A DNA stretch of 64,000 nucleotides from positions 248,001-312,000 of the forward strand of contig SCKJ01000002.1 of assembly GCA_004124875.1 (NCBI GenBank), in the 5' to 3' direction. The position numbers and the translations under genes were made by a program. This DNA comes from Fidelibacterota bacterium. Lineage in GTDB: Bacteria; Fidelibacterota; Marinisomatia; SCGC-AAA003-L08; TS1B11. Under the pieces are notes generated by a model. That model was given only the letters and a program-made list of their open reading frames with translations, was not told where the DNA came from and searched no databases. Positions 1 through 8,442 of this stretch are shown here, in pieces (position 1 is the stretch's first letter; each line of letters begins with the position of its first letter).

Positions 1-3000
1 GGATAGTTGTTGGCTAAACCAAATGCAAGGGGCAACTCAGCCAGCACATCTTCCGCGGCTTGAGCCACATAAGCGGCCGAGCCGGCCACTAAAGTGAACC
101 GGTACGGGAACATTTCGTTGTAGTCACGGACAAGCACAGGCCCGAATCCGTGGGTCACATTGTGAACCATTCTGCTTTGATGGTCAATAAGTTTGACCTG
201 CGACCCAGCCGGTAGATTTCCCATAATATCTGCGCTCAGCGCGATAGGACCTTTTTCGCCCTTGGTGTAGAGGGCCAGGTCCCATGAACCGTTCTCCTCC
301 TGCAATGATCTGATATCGGAGGTCAGCAGGGGCAGGTCTTCATCCAGATCGGATCTATCCATGGCAAGATAGACATATTTATCAATGTACGGCGGCTCGG
401 GATTATCAAAATGATCGTAACCCTCGGTGGCGCCTTCAAGTCTGCCGATAAACGTATTGACATCGCCATAGGTCGGTCCCTGCGCTTTCAAATTCAGTTG
501 CCAGCCGGCAATCTCTTCGGTATCCTTCCCCAGCACTCCCTTATTGAGGGTGGGGATCACGAATTTTATCGTGCCGGCCGCCCCACGATTGAAGATGGCG
601 TAGCCGGTCCACGGCATCATTGCCGTTACCGGCGCACCCCAACTGGTGCCGGTGTACTCCACAGGTCCATAGTAATCGGCCGAGGGCGCTATAACGACGA
701 CCTCGAACGCATAGGGGTTGCCGATCAAATGCCAGCCCGCCGCCAGGGTTTTGGTTTGCGCAGCTTGCCCGCTGGTACGCCCGGCGCCGATAACGAAATG
801 CAGGTTTTCTTCCACACGCTGGTATAGCCAGTAGGCCTCGCCTGTAACCAGTGTTGAGGGATTCTCCACATAGCTTCCGTTCTGGGCCGCAAACATTTTC
901 CACAGCGTTTCGGACTGTGTTCCCAACTCATCAAGCGTCGATGATATCGACGCATTGCTCAAGGTGGCGGGTATGGATATCATCCGCCATTGATCTTTGG
1001 GATAACCGCTCGTATAAGGATGACCGGATACGGAAGCGGTCCCGATGTTATCTGCCTCGGCAAAATTTGTGCCAATAAATGTCGTATCGGTTACGGCGGC
1101 GTTGCCAGATATATCCACGGCACGGATAAAGGAGACAACGCCGTTAAGAGTAATGTTTTGCCCGGCAATGGTGTTTGTAAAGGTAGTGCCTGTGACAAAA
1201 GTCATGCGCATGGCGGTAAAAGCGGCCCCGTTTCCCCCGGCAACATATAGATCGACGAAATCTATGGAATCATTATCGGCCACATTAACGCTCACAGTGA
1301 GAGGCACTCCCAGAGCGGGTATGAGAGGAGATAAATTAATGCCTGAAATGGTCGGCACGGCAGTGTCGATGGCCTCGATACGCGTTACCGCAAACTGGCT
1401 GAATCCACTGACTCCGCCGAAACTCATTGTAGCATCGGTAGCGGGCTGTTGAGCCCTTCCCGGTACTGCCGTCCAGTTGCCTGTCCCCCCGCTTCCACGC
1501 CGGATCAGAGCGATGGTGCTCAAGTCTGCCAGGTCCGCTGCCGTGAATGTGCCGGGGGCAAATGACAGCGTAAAATCTACCGAAAATGTGCCGGTGCCAT
1601 AGAAGTTAAACTCCCAGAACTGCCCCCCAAGCACGGTGTGATTTGTAGGTAGCGCGCCGTCAGGATCGGATGAAAAAGCGATGACCTCCACCGTATCGCC
1701 CCCGGCCCCCGATAAGAAAGTGAAGTCCATCACGACCCCGGCGTTGGGATAGCTCACCGGTCCGTCACCGGTCACCTCCTGCTGGTCGACGACGACCCCA
1801 GCTACCGCCGGCGTGGTGAATGATTGCCTGCGCCCCACAGCGACGGGGCTCCCGTCTTCCAGGGCCACCGCACGGAAGTTATAGGTTGTGCCCTCAGTCA
1901 GCCCGGTCAGGAAGGCGGATGAGGTCGCGCTCGCATAGGCCGCCACATTGGCCGGACTGCCAGCGACCAGGAGCGTATCTAGCGTGCCGCTGACGTTCAC
2001 CTGAAACCCGATGCTCCAGGGCCGGTCGGAAGTTTTCACGGACGCGCTGATATCCGCCGAGGTGCTGGTGACGTTGCTCGCCAACCGAGTTCTGACGAAG
2101 TTGGTGATCAGTTCATTGTATTTCTCGTGAGCTGCCTGAGCGTTGGCTTGCAGATCAATCAGGGTCGCACCCCCCACCACCGCAAATGTGGCTGTCGCAG
2201 ATCCATTGATGGGCAGGTTGAAAGGACCCGCCGCCAACATGGTCCTGCCATCGCCGGCAATAGCGCCATTGTTGATGTTGGTGGTCATGCTCTCGTACAG
2301 GCCGGCTTCACTGAACAGATCGACATCGCCAACTGCCTGGCCCCCGAATCGTCCACTGAGCAGAACCACGCCGTAGAAGTTGTGGAAGGATTCAACTGCT
2401 GTCGTCGCCCTGGAGGGAAAATATTTACGTGGCGAGAATGGCGATGAGGAGGGGGCAGGAGAAAAGCCCGAGGGATTCTCATACATATAGTTAAGCAGCA
2501 GGTCTTGGTTGAAACCGCCCAGGTTGTCATGCCAATACCCGATGTCCCACTCCATGGCCAAGCCGATATAGAGGCCGGTCAGATTGGCCCCGGACAGGTT
2601 CTCGACATCATAATTGATAATGACATAATCGTTGTCAGGCGCAGTTGACTTGGACAGCGATGTCTGGCGAACGGCCACGCCGATGGGGTCGTACGATTTG
2701 GCATCATCATAGAACAGCTGTATGCCTTTCTCAAATCCCGGTGGTAGTTCTGGCACCTCGAATCCGCTACGGGGAGCAAACTCATCATAAATGGGACCCG
2801 CCTGCAGCTCTCCTGACACCTGGCCGGCCGATACGCCGATGACCAGGGTGCCTTCAAGCAGCGCGTTCGGATCACCCGGCCCGAAGGAAAATCCGGTACC
2901 GATTCCCCAGTTGGCTCCGCCGCCAAGAATACCGTTGTTGAGCACGGACAAAATGGCGTTATTATTGGCGTGAGTGTCGCTGGCAATGGGTACCTGGTTC

Positions 3001-5435
3001 ACCCAGATGTCATAGTAGGCCGTGTCCTTACCTGCGCTGTTGAAGGCGGCCACTTCGAACGAGAATCGGTTGACAACTCCCTGCGCGGGGGTCCATTCAA
3101 TGGTGCTTCCCGTCAGCGTCAGATTGGCCGGTTTTCCGTCAGGATTAAGAGTGACATCAGGCCTTGGATGGCCGCGCACAATCAATTCGTGGGAAAGGAA
3201 CTGGTCCACCGTCGCAATGAGGTCTTCAACGATAAATATGGGCGGTATACTCACCTCCTGCTGAGCGTAGATGGCTATGATTTCGGCGAAGTCGTACCCC
3301 AGCAGCAGATGGTTCTTGTTGCCGGTTAAATCGACGGCCACCGGTTGTTCCACTCCGCCAAAACCGGCCTCACTGTCAAGGGGCCAGTAGCCGCGCAGGT
3401 TGGCTTCGCTGCCGAGCAAGGTTTTCCCCATGCCGTCAACAATCTCAACGGCCGATTTGGCAACGTCCCACAGGCGCAGCTCATCGACCAAGCCATACAG
3501 GGGGTCAAGATCGTAAAATGGATCGTCGAACAAATCGTGACCGCCCACAAACAGGCCGACACCACCGGCGTCAAGCGGGAAGGTGACATTGATGGAGCCG
3601 TTCGCGACGCCATTGATATGAATGGTAATTTTCGCGCCGTCATAGACGCCGGCAATATGAATCCATTCCGCCAGGTTTATGATTGACGTGCTGACGACGA
3701 CGGCTTCGCTGCCATCGGCCCCTCCAATGAGAAATTCGGCGTAGATCACATTGCCCGTCTGCACCAGCCGCAGGGCGTAGGAATAAAGCGCCTCGCCGAC
3801 AAATGACGGGCGGGCCGCAATAATACTGGTTCCGCCGACGGCAGCCAGATCGAGGGGGTAGACCCACGCTTCGAGCGTCATGGTGTTGCCGGTGATCTGC
3901 AACTGCCCCGGCGCCGCGCCCGCATCGAAGGCGTCATCATACGCGACAGCATAGCTCCCATGTCCCAGGAAATAGAGCGAGGCGATATTGGGCGCTGCCG
4001 TGCTCGGCGCCTCAGGCGTGGCGCTAACCGTGGCCGAAGTGCCGCTTTCCACGCCTGAGAGATTCACAGCGGTAATATAAAAATCGTAGGCCGTGCCGTT
4101 GTTCAAACCGGCGCGGGTATAGGATGTATCACCGGCTGCGGCAGCCGCTGTCGAATCGACCCGCACGGGTAGGGCGCCCCCTGTCGTCCCCATATAGATG
4201 TAATAGCGGTTAAAATCGGACTCGCTGTTGGCCCGCCAGATCAGTGCCACTGAGCTGTTGCCCGCTGTGGCCACCAGTCCGGTTGGGTCGGCAGGTGGCA
4301 GGATCCCCTCAGGTGTGGCGCTGACCGTGGCCGACGTGCCACTTATCGCGCCTGATTGATTCACGGCGGTAATATAAAAATGGTAGGTCGTGCTATTGAT
4401 CAACCCTGTGCGAGTATAGCTCGTGTCGTTCGCTGCCAGAGGTCCCGTCGAATCAACCAATACAGGGGTCACACCTGTAAGTCCCTGGTAAATGTAGTAG
4501 CGGTCAAAATCGGATTCGCTGTTGGCCCGCCAGATCAAATCAACTATTTTGTCGCCGGCAGTGGCGATAAGGCCGATCGGAGCGGCAGGAGCTGGCGCCC
4601 TCGGTGTGGCAGTGACTGTGGCCGACGGGCCACTTTCACCATCGGAAAGATTTTTAGCCGTGACATAAAAATCATAGGCCGTGCCGTTGTCCAGACCGAC
4701 GCTCGTGTAGGAGGTATCACCGGTCGCAGCAAGCGCCGTAGAACTGACCAATACGGGGGTCGCCCCTGCAAGTCCCCGATAGATGTAGTAGCGGCTAAAA
4801 TCTGATTCGCTGTTGGCCCTCCAGATGAGGTCAACCTTTGCATCGCCAGCGGTTGCTATCAGGCCAACCGGAGCGGCGGGAGGTGGAATGGCTGCAGGCG
4901 TGGCGCTGACCGTGGCCGAGGGGTCGCTCTCCTGGCCCGCTTGGTTTACAGCGGTGACGTAAAACTCGTAGGCGATGCCGTTATCCAGACCCGTGCTAGC
5001 GTAGGTCGTATCGTTCGCTGCCACAGGTCCGGTAGAATCGACCAGCGTGAGAGTGCTTCCGGCCAGACCCTGATAGATGCGGTAGCGGTCAAAATCGAGT
5101 TCGCTGTTGGCCCGCCAGATCAGGTCAACTTTATTGACGCCGGCGTTAGCCGTCAGGCCGGCCGGGGCGTTGGGTGCGGCTCCGGGTGGACGCAGGAAAT
5201 GGGTAACGCCACCGGCAATGGCGAATGAGCCGGCGGATCCGAAGCCCCCGGCATGGATACCGGCGGCGCCGGAGAGTTGGAAGTTGCCGGCGCTGGATGT
5301 CCCACCGCCGCCGGTAATGGCGCCCTGGACTTCAATCGTTTGGGCTGCGGCCAGTGCGGGCAGGGCCAGCGAGGCCAGAATCATCACCCCGGCCACTCTG
5401 TGTGACAGGGCTTGCATGGCGGTGGGTCTGCCCAT
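1..5435 (-). CDS. Giant secreted multidomain protein (FN3 x4, LamG-like), C-terminus cut by window edge
   Basis: The frame is open without a stop from ATG 5435 to the left edge, about 1,811 codons, so the C-terminus is missing. The start has an Ala/Leu-rich signal peptide ending near ALAAAQ; ATG 5417, in the same frame, is an alternative start. Four tandem fibronectin type III repeats of about 97 residues follow (about 85-475), each carrying a VDLIWRANSE(S/L)DF motif and ending in SATP. Next come a LamG/concanavalin-like domain (about 480-700, with MTLEAWVYP and WIHIAGVYDG) and an Ig/cadherin-like segment (about 715-810). A long C-terminal part follows. The last visible residues are FGLANNYP, which matches the opening of the QNYPNPFNP-type sorting domain of type IX secretion substrates; that reading is an inference. 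The gene starts 1 nt after the upstream stop, so it is probably cotranscribed with the two genes upstream. A surface or exported adhesin or enzyme scaffold is likely. No catalytic domain was recognised. Confidence 0.85.
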   Translation of the reverse strand, partial: MGRPTAMQALSHRVAGVMILASLALPALAAAQTIEVQGAITGGGGTSSAGNFQLSGAAGIHAGGFGSAGSFAIAGGVTHFLRPPGAAPNAPAGLTANAGVNKVDLIWRANSELDFDRYRIYQGLAGSTLTLVDSTGPVAANDTTYASTGLDNGIAYEFYVTAVNQAGQESDPSATVSATPAAIPPPAAPVGLIATAGDAKVDLIWRANSESDFSRYYIYRGLAGATPVLVSSTALAATGDTSYTSVGLDNGTAYDFYVTAKNLSDGESGPSATVTATPRAPAPAAPIGLIATAGDKIVDLIWRANSESDFDRYYIYQGLTGVTPVLVDSTGPLAANDTSYTRTGLINSTTYHFYITAVNQSGAISGTSATVSATPEGILPPADPTGLVATAGNSSVALIWRANSESDFNRYYIYMGTTGGALPVRVDSTAAAAAGDTSYTRAGLNNGTAYDFYITAVNLSGVESGTSATVSATPEAPSTAAPNIASLYFLGHGSYAVAYDDAFDAGAAPGQLQITGNTMTLEAWVYPLDLAAVGGTSIIAARPSFVGEALYSYALRLVQTGNVIYAEFLIGGADGSEAVVVSTSIINLAEWIHIAGVYDGAKITIHINGVANGSINVTFPLDAGGVGLFVGGHDLFDDPFYDLDPLYGLVDELRLWDVAKSAVEIVDGMGKTLLGSEANLRGYWPLDSEAGFGGVEQPVAVDLTGNKNHLLLGYDFAEIIAIYAQQEVSIPPIFIVEDLIATVDQFLSHELIVRGHPRPDVTLNPDGKPANLTLTGSTIEWTPAQGVVNRFSFEVAAFNSAGKDTAYYDIWVNQVPIASDTHANNNAILSVLNNGILGGGANWGIGTGFSFGPGDPNALLEGTLVIGVSAGQVSGELQAGPIYDEFAPRSGFEVPELPPGFEKGIQLFYDDAKSYDPIGVAVRQTSLSKSTAPDNDYVIINYDVENLSGANLTGLYIGLAMEWDIGYWHDNLGGFNQDLLLNYMYENPSGFSPAPSSSPFSPRKYFPSRATTAVESFHNFYGVVLLSGRFGGQAVGDVDLFSEAGLYESMTTNINNGAIAGDGRTMLAAGPFNLPINGSATATFAVVGGATLIDLQANAQAAHEKYNELITNFVRTRLASNVTSTSADISASVKTSDRPWSIGFQVNVSGTLDTLLVAGSPANVAAYASATSSAFLTGLTEGTTYNFRAVALEDGSPVAVGRRQSFTTPAVAGVVVDQQEVTGDGPVSYPNAGVVMDFTFLSGAGGDTVEVIAFSSDPDGALPTNHTVLGGQFWEFNFYGTGTFSVDFTLSFAPGTFTAADLADLSTIALIRRGSGGTGNWTAVPGRAQQPATDATMSFGGVSGFSQFAVTRIEAIDTAVPTISGINLSPLIPALGVPLTVSVNVADNDSIDFVDLYVAGGNGAAFTAMRMTFVTGTTFTNTIAGQNITLNGVVSFIRAVDISGNAAVTDTTFIGTNFAEADNIGTASVSGHPYTSGYPKDQWRMISIPATLSNASISSTLDELGTQSETLWKMFAAQNGSYVENPSTLVTGEAYWLYQRVEENLHFVIGAGRTSGQAAQTKTLAAGWHLIGNPYAFEVVVIAPSADYYGPVEYTGTSWGAPVTAMMPWTGYAIFNRGAAGTIKFVIPTLNKGVLGKDTEEIAGWQLNLKAQGPTYGDVNTFIGRLEGATEGYDHFDNPEPPYIDKYVYLAMDRSDLDEDLPLLTSDIRSLQEENGSWDLALYTKGEKGPIALSADIMGNLPAGSQVKLIDHQSRMVHNVTHGFGPVLVRDYNEMFPYRFTLVAGSAAYVAQAAEDVLAELPLAFGLANNY

Positions 5436-5436
5436 G

Positions 5437-7056
5437 TTACGGCAGCGGCTCGGTTATCGTGTACGTAATGCGGACATTATAAAACCTGAGGTTTTTCAAG
5501 GTAGAGAATGAGTAGGGTTTCCACATGACCGTGACGATATATGAGAATTTGCTGTTGTCCACGGTGGTGCCAGTAATCGTTTCCTCATGGGTGTTGGCGG
5601 TAGCCCCCGCCACGGTCGTAACAAATTCGGTCAAAATGGCTCTGGGCGCAATTCCGGGATCTATTTCATAAAAATTAACGGTGAAATCGGAGCTGTCGCC
5701 CCCGCTGAATTCATTATCGTAGTAACTGATGCGGATAGCGCTTATTAAAGCGCCATGCGGAAAGTGCACCGGCGCCACAACCTTCGTCCTGAAAAAACTG
5801 TCTGGGCTGTAAAGGTAATACTCAGTGCTGTCAACACTGGAGATGCCAGACATCGACGTAAACTCCACGGCGGGGATAGAGTAGTAGCGCTTTTGCCCCG
5901 GGAGCAACAGACTGTTCGCGGTGAGGGATCCCGTTACATCCAGCGAAGTTGCTATGATACTGCCGGCCACTTCCAGCTTGGCGTTAGGAGTGACGGTCCC
6001 GATGCCCACATTGCCAACTGCATCAATAACGAGTCGCGCTACGCCACTGGTGGCATCATAAATGGAGAAGCCGCCCGGTGGCACCTGATTTTCGTCTGCG
6101 CCGGTAGCGCCTACCTGCAGGTCAAAGATGCGACCGCCGGGCTGAACGTTTTCTATCCGGATCTGGCGCCCCGTCACATCGGCTTCAGCCGCCATAACGT
6201 GAATGCGCAACTGTGCCCCAGGGGTGCCGAAGCCGACGTTTCCGCCCGTGAAATAGGCTTGGGTTTTGCCCAAGGTGTACCCTCTGAGCACTAGGGTAAG
6301 TGAATCAATGTCGTCACGTAATGCGAGCGCGCCTCCGCCTCCTGCCTCTGGAAAACCAATTAATGCTCCCAGTCTGAATCCGTTGGAGGAATTAGTCAAA
6401 CTGATCCCCATCACTGAGTCACTGACGATTTCCAAATTAGGAAAAATCGCAGTCCCCAGGTGCACTGTTCCTGATGAGGGGAACGTATTGGCGCCTCCCG
6501 CAACCTCATACGCTTCCCAGGCAAAATCGGTAGAGTCGGCCCAGTCGGCATCCCAGGCGAAATCGGCCGTGTCGGCATCGAAGGCAAACGTGACCGAGTC
6601 GACACCTGCGGCGGTGAGGGCAAAGGCGGCTGTATCTGCAGCAAAAGCTCTGCCGGCCACGATGGCGTAGGGCACCGATGTCAGCACGGTCCGCGGCTTC
6701 ATGGCAACCCACCCTGCGCCACTCCAGACGGCGATCTCCAGGTAGTACGGTTTGTCGAATTCCAGCACGGTGAGGTCGCCCTGGCTGCCGATGATGGATG
6801 TAAACGCGCCGTTTGCTCCCAAGGTATCGGGGATGCTGCCATCGGTGATGGAGTGCAATTCCTCGTAGATATACGTCCCCGCCGATTTATCGACAAATAT
6901 CCAAAATCGCAGACTGACGGGATCACCTGGCTGCAGGGCACCGCTGTCATCCTGCAAAACTCCCTGGTAGGTGATGGCGGCAGGTATCTGCCCCCAAACC
7001 GTGGTGGCAAACAACAGTGAGGCCAGGTAGGTGTATAATGAACGGGACCGTGTCAT
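5437..7056 (-). CDS. Secreted surface protein with tail-fibre-like repeats
   Basis: 539 residues. ATG 7056 is chosen because a strong AAAGGAG ribosome site lies 5-6 nt upstream and a signal peptide (MTRSRSLYTYLASLLFA, cut after VWG) begins there. The open frame extends upstream to 7104 without such support. Mature residues begin with IPAAITYQGVLQDDSG, a segment common at the N-terminus of secreted proteins in FCB bacteria. Residues about 85-180 hold a low-complexity A/D/F/W run (repeated ADTADFA and DSTDFAW units). The middle has NVGIGTVTPNAKLEVAG, the motif of phage-tail and surface fibres that precede an intramolecular chaperone or head domain. No S74 peptidase domain was recognised at the C-terminus. 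The gene sits between a CsgG-like protein gene and the giant FN3 gene, so export to the cell surface is the likely fate. Function is unknown. Confidence 0.8.
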   Translation of the reverse strand: MTRSRSLYTYLASLLFATTVWGQIPAAITYQGVLQDDSGALQPGDPVSLRFWIFVDKSAGTYIYEELHSITDGSIPDTLGANGAFTSIIGSQGDLTVLEFDKPYYLEIAVWSGAGWVAMKPRTVLTSVPYAIVAGRAFAADTAAFALTAAGVDSVTFAFDADTADFAWDADWADSTDFAWEAYEVAGGANTFPSSGTVHLGTAIFPNLEIVSDSVMGISLTNSSNGFRLGALIGFPEAGGGGALALRDDIDSLTLVLRGYTLGKTQAYFTGGNVGFGTPGAQLRIHVMAAEADVTGRQIRIENVQPGGRIFDLQVGATGADENQVPPGGFSIYDATSGVARLVIDAVGNVGIGTVTPNAKLEVAGSIIATSLDVTGSLTANSLLLPGQKRYYSIPAVEFTSMSGISSVDSTEYYLYSPDSFFRTKVVAPVHFPHGALISAIRISYYDNEFSGGDSSDFTVNFYEIDPGIAPRAILTEFVTTVAGATANTHEETITGTTVDNSKFSYIVTVMWKPYSFSTLKNLRFYNVRITYTITEPLP

Positions 7057-7128
7057 GAATGCTCCTTTGTGCGTGCTCTGCCATCGCACGTGGGGACCGT
7101 GCAAGTTTTACGACTCAGCATTATAAGG

Positions 7129-7905
7129 TCAGGGATTCGGAAAAGGAGGTGGACTGCTTATGGGCTCCAGCACAGTTCCGTCATCGGGGAGCAGCACCAG
7201 AGCGTAATATCCGCCGCCCCCGGCCACCGCCAAAAGAGCGGTCCACAGCAGCAACCTGCTGGTGCCCCCTTTTTTCTTCTCGCCATCGCTGACAGTCGTC
7301 GGCCCCTGCCCAGCAGCCCCTCTGCGCTTGGCCATATCTTCCAGAGTCATGCCGGACGGCTCGGTCTGCAAATCCCTCAGAATCTGGTCCGGATGAACCA
7401 GGCCGACCAGTTCCCAGGCGATATACTCGATCTCGGTGATCAAACCGTCAATTTCGCCGCGGTAGTCGCGGGTCATGGTGCCGGAAATGGCGCCGGTCTC
7501 AATGTCAATGGTGCGCAAGTCGAGAGTGTATGTCGAGCCGATCTTGCCCACCGTCCCGGCGATCATCATCGTCACGCCCAGCAGCTGTCCCACTTCAACG
7601 GCGCATTCATCCGAGGTACAGCCGGAGAGTTGGAAGTCTTGTTCGGCCAGAATGGCCTGCATGGCGCCCCGCTCAACCACGGTTACCACGCCGGTGGCGA
7701 CGAGCTCGGAACGCATGCGGTCAGTCAGGGTGGCCGCCTCAATGGCGGATATGCCGCGGCCCTCCATATCCATGACCGCCACGGACTCCTTGGCCTGGGC
7801 CAGAAGGCCGCCAGCAGGGGCCAACAGCGCTATATGGAGCACAAATATGACCACGCTGCGAGAAAGGGACAAATGCAAATTTGAGTTATTCCCGATGCTG
7901 AACAT
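7129..7905 (-). CDS. CsgG/LpoB-like secreted protein with C-terminal membrane anchor
   Basis: 258 residues. The N-terminal hydrophobic signal segment ends near LLAQA. The core (about 40-165) resembles the CsgG/HfaB/LpoB fold: a VAVMDMEGRG opening strand, a LTDRMRSELVATG helix, VVERGAMQAILAEQ, and then a GVTMMIAGTVGKIGSTYTLDLRTID strand pair. A Cys pair in SGCTSDECA could form a disulfide. Near residue 220 a single transmembrane helix (LLLWTALLAVAGGGGYY) precedes a short Pro-rich tail, which is not usual for CsgG. It is the first gene of a minus-strand run of three, 72 nt ahead of the next start. It may help export or anchor the two large surface proteins downstream, but that is only inferred from position. 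Confidence 0.7.
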   Translation of the reverse strand: MFSIGNNSNLHLSLSRSVVIFVLHIALLAPAGGLLAQAKESVAVMDMEGRGISAIEAATLTDRMRSELVATGVVTVVERGAMQAILAEQDFQLSGCTSDECAVEVGQLLGVTMMIAGTVGKIGSTYTLDLRTIDIETGAISGTMTRDYRGEIDGLITEIEYIAWELVGLVHPDQILRDLQTEPSGMTLEDMAKRRGAAGQGPTTVSDGEKKKGGTSRLLLWTALLAVAGGGGYYALVLLPDDGTVLEPISSPPPFPNP

Positions 7906-8128
7906 GACCCATCCAATCCTGTTTCAAGTCTAGAAAGTGTGGCGCAGATTATCGTTTTAAGTCGTGGAAGACTCTCAGCTCCACCGCATGAATCTACAGA
8001 ACGGGAGCGGTGGGGACAAGCTTTACCCTTCCGGTACCACCTGCCGATTTCCCTCGGAAGACGCGCGGCATGTGACGCAGCTAACAAACCAGCGGCAGTG
8101 GCAGGGGCAGTTATCCACCATCCTAATC

Positions 8129-8216
8129 TTTGCCATCGCGAGCCACGCGCAGCGATCTTCCCCGGGAACAACCGGGAGATTGCCACTCCGCCAGCTGACG
8201 GATCGCGATGACAAAC
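8129..8216 (+). repeat. Dispersed palindromic repeat, copy A
   Basis: This intergenic element runs from CATCGCGAGCCACGCGCAGC through GAGATTGCCACT to GATCGCGATGACA. Its ends are imperfect inverted repeats. It aligns over its whole length with the reverse complement of 25013-25105, so the two are copies of one element in opposite orientation. Elements of this look (TCATTGCGAG... GCAATCTC...) are scattered through many environmental bacterial genomes, in intergenic space. No gene is seen in 7906-8442. The rest of that stretch is unremarkable apart from this repeat, an AT-rich run near 8230-8260 and the inverted repeats before the next gene. Confidence 0.75.
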
Positions 8217-8347
8217 TATTTTTTTAACCTGTCCAACATCCAATATCCAATATCAATCTTCCATTGACAATGCCTGTCATTCCGTTCATGGGCCTTGAAA
8301 TACCCCCTATCCCTGCTTACCTTTGGTCCTGCTTGAAAAATGAGGCG

Positions 8348-8387
8348 CAGTTCCCCCTTATGAACTGCCGGAAAATCGAGCGCAGTT
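8348..8387. promoter_or_regulatory. Overlapping inverted repeats upstream of the sensor-cyclase gene
   Basis: CAGTTC (8348-8353) pairs with GAACTG (8362-8367), and AACTGC (8363-8368) pairs with GCAGTT (8382-8387). The middle arm is shared, so two alternative hairpins or two operator half-site arrangements are possible 55-95 nt before the start at 8443. Another GGAACTG follows at 8402-8408. The role is unknown: operator, attenuator or chance. Confidence 0.3.
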
Positions 8388-8442
8388 TCCGCTAGCCGTG
8401 ACGGAACTGTGTGTGCTGGGCTTGTGGCCCGGATGGGGAAAC

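Noticed and set aside
7069..7884. Plus-strand 271-codon open frame
   Set aside because: Antisense to the CsgG-like gene over nearly its full length; translation is His/Gly/Arg-rich without family features.
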